From Clostridium sp. Marseille-P2415 (GTDB lineage: Bacteria; Bacillota; Clostridia; Lachnospirales; Lachnospiraceae): a stretch of DNA of 64,000 bases. Each line of letters starts with the position of its first letter. Position 1 is the stretch's first letter. The position numbers were made by a program, and so were the translations under genes. The notes below the pieces were generated by a model. It searched no databases. It saw only the letters and a list, made by a program, of their open reading frames with translations, and was not told where the DNA came from. The stretch spans positions 2,906,656 to 2,970,655 of the forward strand of contig NZ_LT732526.1 in the NCBI RefSeq assembly GCF_900155545.1, in the 5' to 3' direction. This document shows, one piece after another, positions 61,009-64,000 of the stretch.

Positions 61009-61014
61009 ATTATA
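61009..61014 (-). promoter_or_regulatory. -10 box of the allantoinase 2/permease unit
   Basis: TATAAT on the minus strand, about 72 bases before the ATG. No clear -35. Confidence 0.45.
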
Positions 61015-61147
61015 GTTATAGTTCTCCCATGTTTCATTGGCATAAAAAGACAAAAAAGAAAAGTATTTTTATCTGCTATAGCAAAAACTGCTTGATCACA
61101 ACTTCGGTTTTTACTGCTCCAATCCTATCTGCAATCGGAGCGATCTA

Positions 61148-61200
61148 AAAAGAAAGCGGTGACTGGTGGAGTTTTACCTGCCAGTTGACCGCTTTCTTTT
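61148..61200. terminator. Strong hairpin, probable terminator
   Basis: AAAAGAAAGCGGT / ACCGCTTTCTTTT (13 bp perfect) extended by ACTGG/CCAGT after a small bulge. T-rich on both strands, so it may act bidirectionally. Confidence 0.75.
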
Positions 61201-61250
61201 CCATGTACCAATTTATGACTAGCATACATAGGAATTTGCTATAAATATAA

Positions 61251-61291
61251 AAATGCTGCTCCTCATACATCAGTATAAGAAAACAGCATTT
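61251..61291 (-). terminator. Short hairpin directly after the HEPN gene
   Basis: 8-bp stem AAATGCTG/CAGCATTT with a 25-base loop, followed on the minus strand by TTTATATTT, ten bases after the stop at 61301. Confidence 0.5.
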
Positions 61292-61300
61292 AAAAACTAT

Positions 61301-61831
61301 CTATGAATTTTTATCCGCATATCTGTTCAATAGATTTTTTTCAGTACAATAACCATTAATATGGTTATACACATCAAGAGCCCCTTCTATACAATGTTGC
61401 ATAATCCAAATTAATTTCTGCTGATGCATTTCACGATTAAAGTAATCATGCGTTATCTCATTGCGTATCAATAGTTCTCGAAGGAATAATTTTTCTGCTT
61501 CTGTCTGCCGGAACGCAAAAAAATCAAAACTAGTAACGCAATAACGAAGAGAAGCAGCATTTTTTATTATTCCTTCTTCTTTCCTCATAAATTTAACCAG
61601 ATCCTTAAACACCTGCGTAAAATCATTTAATTTTGCAGTTACAATATCAATGCAGTCCATTTGGATATCAACATTATCTGTCTTTTCGTATAATTCACTT
61701 TTCTGTATCATTCTAACTGCACATTCTTTAAAAAATTGAAGCATTTCACTTATTTGCATTACATTGACCGGTTCTTTTTCAACAGGCGGCTCGAGGTTAA
61801 ACTCTTTTAAAATATCTTCGTTAAATTTCAT
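61301..61831 (-). CDS. hepT: HEPN-domain toxin-like protein (HepT family)
   Basis: 176 residues, all-alpha. The HEPN active-site motif R-x4-H-x-Y is present as RNEITHDY near residue 123, the form found in HepT RNases of type VII toxin-antitoxin systems, where the Tyr is AMPylated by MntA. At 176 residues it is longer than typical HepT (about 130-140), with an extra N-terminal segment. The ATG overlaps the stop of the nucleotidyltransferase by four bases (ATGA), the usual pairing, though in reverse order to some systems. Confidence 0.78.
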   Translation of the reverse strand: MKFNEDILKEFNLEPPVEKEPVNVMQISEMLQFFKECAVRMIQKSELYEKTDNVDIQMDCIDIVTAKLNDFTQVFKDLVKFMRKEEGIIKNAASLRYCVTSFDFFAFRQTEAEKLFLRELLIRNEITHDYFNREMHQQKLIWIMQHCIEGALDVYNHINGYCTEKNLLNRYADKNS

Positions 61832-62244
61832 ACGGCAATCCTCGCCTTAGCCTCTTCCAGTTTAAGCCGGCATTTCTTTTCAAACGCCTCCAGCTCTTTA
61901 GGGAAATAATCTGTAAACTGAACCCTGGATTTCAATGGGGCACAGTAAATAGGTGCTTCAATCATAAGATCAATAAAAAATATATCACTTTTTATACCCT
62001 TTTTATCAAAATGTTCTTCCAAATACAGAGACAATTTTTTGTACAAGTCGAAGTCTTCTGCATAAATTGCAATATCAATATCACTCACTCCTTCTACATA
62101 CTGCGTTGTCAAATAACTGCCAAACACGAAAACATTATATCCCGTTTCACCAAACTGGCTTTCCACTTCCTTTTGTAAATCCAGTAGTTCATACAGATGG
62201 CTCATCGCTTTATCCTTTGCCGCGTTATCTACTGCCATATTCAC
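61828..62244 (-). CDS. mntA: Minimal nucleotidyltransferase (MntA-like antitoxin)
   Basis: 138 residues from GTG 62244, six bases after GGGAGG; an ATG six bases later is possible. NTase core: VFVFGSYL, then DIDIAIY, giving a G-S-x11-D-x-D site (MntA usually x10), and a third acidic residue in KSDIFFIDLM. Such proteins transfer AMP to the Tyr of the HepT motif and neutralise it. Coupled to the HEPN gene and driven by its own near-consensus promoter. Confidence 0.82.
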   Translation of the reverse strand: MNMAVDNAAKDKAMSHLYELLDLQKEVESQFGETGYNVFVFGSYLTTQYVEGVSDIDIAIYAEDFDLYKKLSLYLEEHFDKKGIKSDIFFIDLMIEAPIYCAPLKSRVQFTDYFPKELEAFEKKCRLKLEEAKARIAV

Positions 62245-62275
62245 CAGAAGCCTCCCTTCTGTGGTTTGTTTATAT

Positions 62276-62304
62276 ATTATATCCCATCTAACGCAGAGTT
62301 ACAA
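62276..62304 (-). promoter_or_regulatory. Sigma-A promoter of the mntA-hepT operon
   Basis: Minus strand TTGTAA (62304-62299), 17-base spacer, TATAAT (62281-62276), 32 bases upstream of the GTG start. Confidence 0.75.
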
Positions 62305-62365
62305 CATATATCACATTTCTTACAAACAGCTCTTACAAACAGCAGCAGGGATAAGCTGCTTTCTT

Positions 62366-63541
62366 CTATTGTTTCACAATAAACGATTTTCTCTTACTCA
62401 CCACATCAAAAATTACCGCTGCCAGAAGAACCGCCCCCTTTACCACCTTCTGCAGGTTCTGATCCACTCCCATGATACTCATGCCAAGATTTAAAACCCC
62501 CATCAGGGCCGCACCGACAATCACTCCCGGTACGGTTCCGGTACCTCCGTATGCGGAAGCACCTCCGATGAAACAGGCGCCGATGGCATCCATTTCATAG
62601 TTATTTCCGGCTGTCGGGTTTGCGGAGTTCAAACGGGCCACAGTTACCATGCCCGCCACTGCGGCTAACAGTCCCATATTTAAGTAAGCAAGGAAATATA
62701 CCTTATTGGTGTCGATACCGGAGAGTCTCGTTGCTTTCTCATTCCCGCCCACCGCGTAGAAATAACGTCCTGTGGTGGTTTTGGAAGAAATATAACTATA
62801 AATTCCGATGATCACAGTTACCCAGATGAGTGCATTGGGAATTCCCTTATATCTGGCCAGCTTATACATAAAGAATAAGACAACGGCACTGATCAGACTC
62901 ATCTTGATTGCCATGCCTCCAATCGGATCCACCCGGTACCCTTTTTGAAGCTTTTTTCTGCGGTTCAAAAGTTCCAGAACGATAAAGATCAGGCAGGCAA
63001 GGATTCCCGCCAGAAAGCAGGTCAGGTTAAAGCCCTGTATCCCGAACAGGTCCGGAACATAGGTATTAAACAGGTTTAAAAACGGATCCGGAATGGGGGA
63101 CAAGGTCATGCCCTGCAGGACCACATTGGATAAACCGCGGAACATGAGCATGCCGGCCAGAGTCACGATAAAGGGAGGGATCCGTACATAGGCGATCCAG
63201 AAGCCCTGCCATGCACCTGCCAGAATGCCGATGATCAGCATTGACAACAGGGTCAGATAGGGATTGATTCCCATGGTGATCATCATGCTTCCGCCGACAG
63301 CTCCTACAAAACACACCACAGAGCCTACGGATAAGTCGATGTTGCCTCCGGTGAGGATGCAAAAGAGCATGCCGGTAGCCAGAATAAACACGTAGGCGTT
63401 CTGCGCAATTAAGTTATTTACATTCTGGGGCAGAAGCATTTTCCCGCCTGTATTGACTGTGAAAAGAATGATTACAACAGCAAGAACAATTACCATTGTA
63501 TATTTTTTTAATCCCTCAGATAATTTCATCTTATTCTCCAT
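62366..63541 (-). CDS. mmsB: Sugar ABC transporter permease (MmsB/XylH-like)
   Basis: 391 residues with about 10-12 TM helices. Signatures: FILATGMLFCILTGGNIDLS, VGSVVCFVGAVGG, GILAGAWQGFWIAYVRIPPF, IVTLAGMLMFRGL and the EAA-like loop DAIGACFIGGASAYGGTGTV. The length and the LTGGNIDLSVGS block match MmsB/GguB permeases for multiple monosaccharides (xylose, arabinose, galactose type). It follows the ATPase gene by 18 bases. The substrate-binding protein should lie beyond the right edge. Confidence 0.9.
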   Translation of the reverse strand: MENKMKLSEGLKKYTMVIVLAVVIILFTVNTGGKMLLPQNVNNLIAQNAYVFILATGMLFCILTGGNIDLSVGSVVCFVGAVGGSMMITMGINPYLTLLSMLIIGILAGAWQGFWIAYVRIPPFIVTLAGMLMFRGLSNVVLQGMTLSPIPDPFLNLFNTYVPDLFGIQGFNLTCFLAGILACLIFIVLELLNRRKKLQKGYRVDPIGGMAIKMSLISAVVLFFMYKLARYKGIPNALIWVTVIIGIYSYISSKTTTGRYFYAVGGNEKATRLSGIDTNKVYFLAYLNMGLLAAVAGMVTVARLNSANPTAGNNYEMDAIGACFIGGASAYGGTGTVPGVIVGAALMGVLNLGMSIMGVDQNLQKVVKGAVLLAAVIFDVVSKRKSFIVKQ

Positions 63542-63559
63542 GTTCTACTCACCTTTCCT

Positions 63560-64000
63560 CTAATTTACCCGTTCTTTCCGGCATACAGGTATCCCCTCAG
63601 GGTGTTTATCTGATTTTAAGATACAGGCCATGATTTTCTCCTGGGTCGCCTCGTCCGCACTGACCTCTCCCACCATCCTGCCTTCGTTCATAATATAGAT
63701 GCGGTCCGACATCCCCAGTACCTCCGGAAGCTCGGAGGAGATCATGATGACAGATTTTCCTTCCGCAGCCAGGCGGTTGATGATGCAGTAAATTTCGTAT
63801 TTTGCGCCCACATCGATTCCTCTGGTGGGTTCATCTAAGATCAGAATATCCGGCTCGGCAAACATCCATTTTGAAAGAAGCACCTTCTGCTGGTTCCCGC
63901 CGCTTAAGTTGCCTACGTTCTGTTCCACACTGGGGCATTTTGTCTTAAGCTTTTCCCGGTAATCCTCAGCCACCGCATATTCCTTATCCTTGTCAATAAC
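63560..64000 (-). CDS. mmsA: Sugar ABC transporter ATP-binding protein, C-terminal part (MmsA/XylG-like; runs off right edge)
   Basis: 146 residues visible. The frame is open from the window edge ([17 protein letters not shown]) with no start inside. ABC signature [15 protein letters not shown], Walker [21 protein letters not shown], and switch [20 protein letters not shown] identify the second NBD of a duplicated sugar-import ATPase of the carbohydrate-uptake-2 family. The visible sequence ends at a stop codon (63560-63562). Confidence 0.93.
   Translation of the reverse strand, partial: VIDKDKEYAVAEDYREKLKTKCPSVEQNVGNLSGGNQQKVLLSKWMFAEPDILILDEPTRGIDVGAKYEIYCIINRLAAEGKSVIMISSELPEVLGMSDRIYIMNEGRMVGEVSADEATQEKIMACILKSDKHPEGIPVCRKERVN

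Larger units (their letters stand above)
60938..61300. other. 363-base intergenic region with regulatory elements
   Basis: No gene. From right to left on the minus strand it contains two terminators of the HEPN/nucleotidyltransferase operon, then the promoter of allantoinase 2 and a near-palindrome in its leader. Confidence 0.6.

Noticed and set aside
62318-62363. Duplicated CTTACAAACAGC and a small hairpin after the sugar permease gene
   Set aside because: Short, with no convincing T-run; too weak to call a terminator or operator.

Overview
The window looks like chromosomal DNA of an anaerobic low-to-middle GC Firmicute, most likely a Lachnospiraceae/Clostridium (clostridioforme-like) species. 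This is inferred from strong GGAGG ribosome sites, sigma-A promoters, choline-binding cell-wall repeat proteins, ABC polysaccharide exporters, and a complete purine-ureide fermentation cluster lacking oxygen-dependent steps. Nearly all genes lie on the minus strand.

Region 1 (1-17.4 kb, visibly AT-rich) is a surface-polysaccharide island. It opens with a truncated DUF1972 rhamnosyltransferase, eroded rmlB and rmlC fragments and an internally deleted IS5/IS1182-like element. An operon read from about 15.6 kb down to 2.3 kb follows: WbaP-like initiating phosphoglycosyltransferase, GT2, two GlfT2-like transferases flanking a Wzm/Wzt exporter, GtrB-like lipid-sugar synthase, YfhO-type GT-C protein and a large polymerase-like membrane protein. 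A WaaL/Wzy_C ligase has its own promoter.

Region 2 (18-25.2 kb) is a phosphocholine module: three secreted choline-binding repeat proteins, one a GH25 lysozyme, around a fused wHTH-cytidylyltransferase-choline kinase (LicC/LicA-like).

Region 3 (25.2-42.7 kb) is a second glycan locus: a GDP-D-glycero-alpha-D-manno-heptose pathway (hddC-hddA-gmhB-gmhA), three GT-C-like membrane proteins and a GtrB-like enzyme. Upstream are rmlC, a second Wzm/Wzt exporter with a C-terminal Wzt domain, a methyltransferase and a 1037-residue kinase-like/coiled-coil/GT2/GT4 protein. These last genes resemble a rearranged WbdD-type chain-terminating system.

Region 4 (42.7-61 kb) is an allantoin-fermentation regulon: PucR regulator, allantoate amidohydrolase, LctP-family permease, carbamate kinase, FdrA-DUF1116 fusion, ureidoglycolate dehydrogenase, ureidoglycine aminohydrolase, alpha/beta hydrolase, two allantoinases, DUF2877 protein and NCS1 permease. 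Together they read as allantoin to allantoate, ureidoglycine, ureidoglycolate, oxalurate, then oxamate plus carbamoyl phosphate, with ATP made by carbamate kinase.

Region 5 (61-64 kb) holds a MntA/HepT-like toxin-antitoxin pair and the end of a MmsAB-type monosaccharide ABC transporter that runs off the right edge. No rRNA, tRNA or CRISPR array was recognised.
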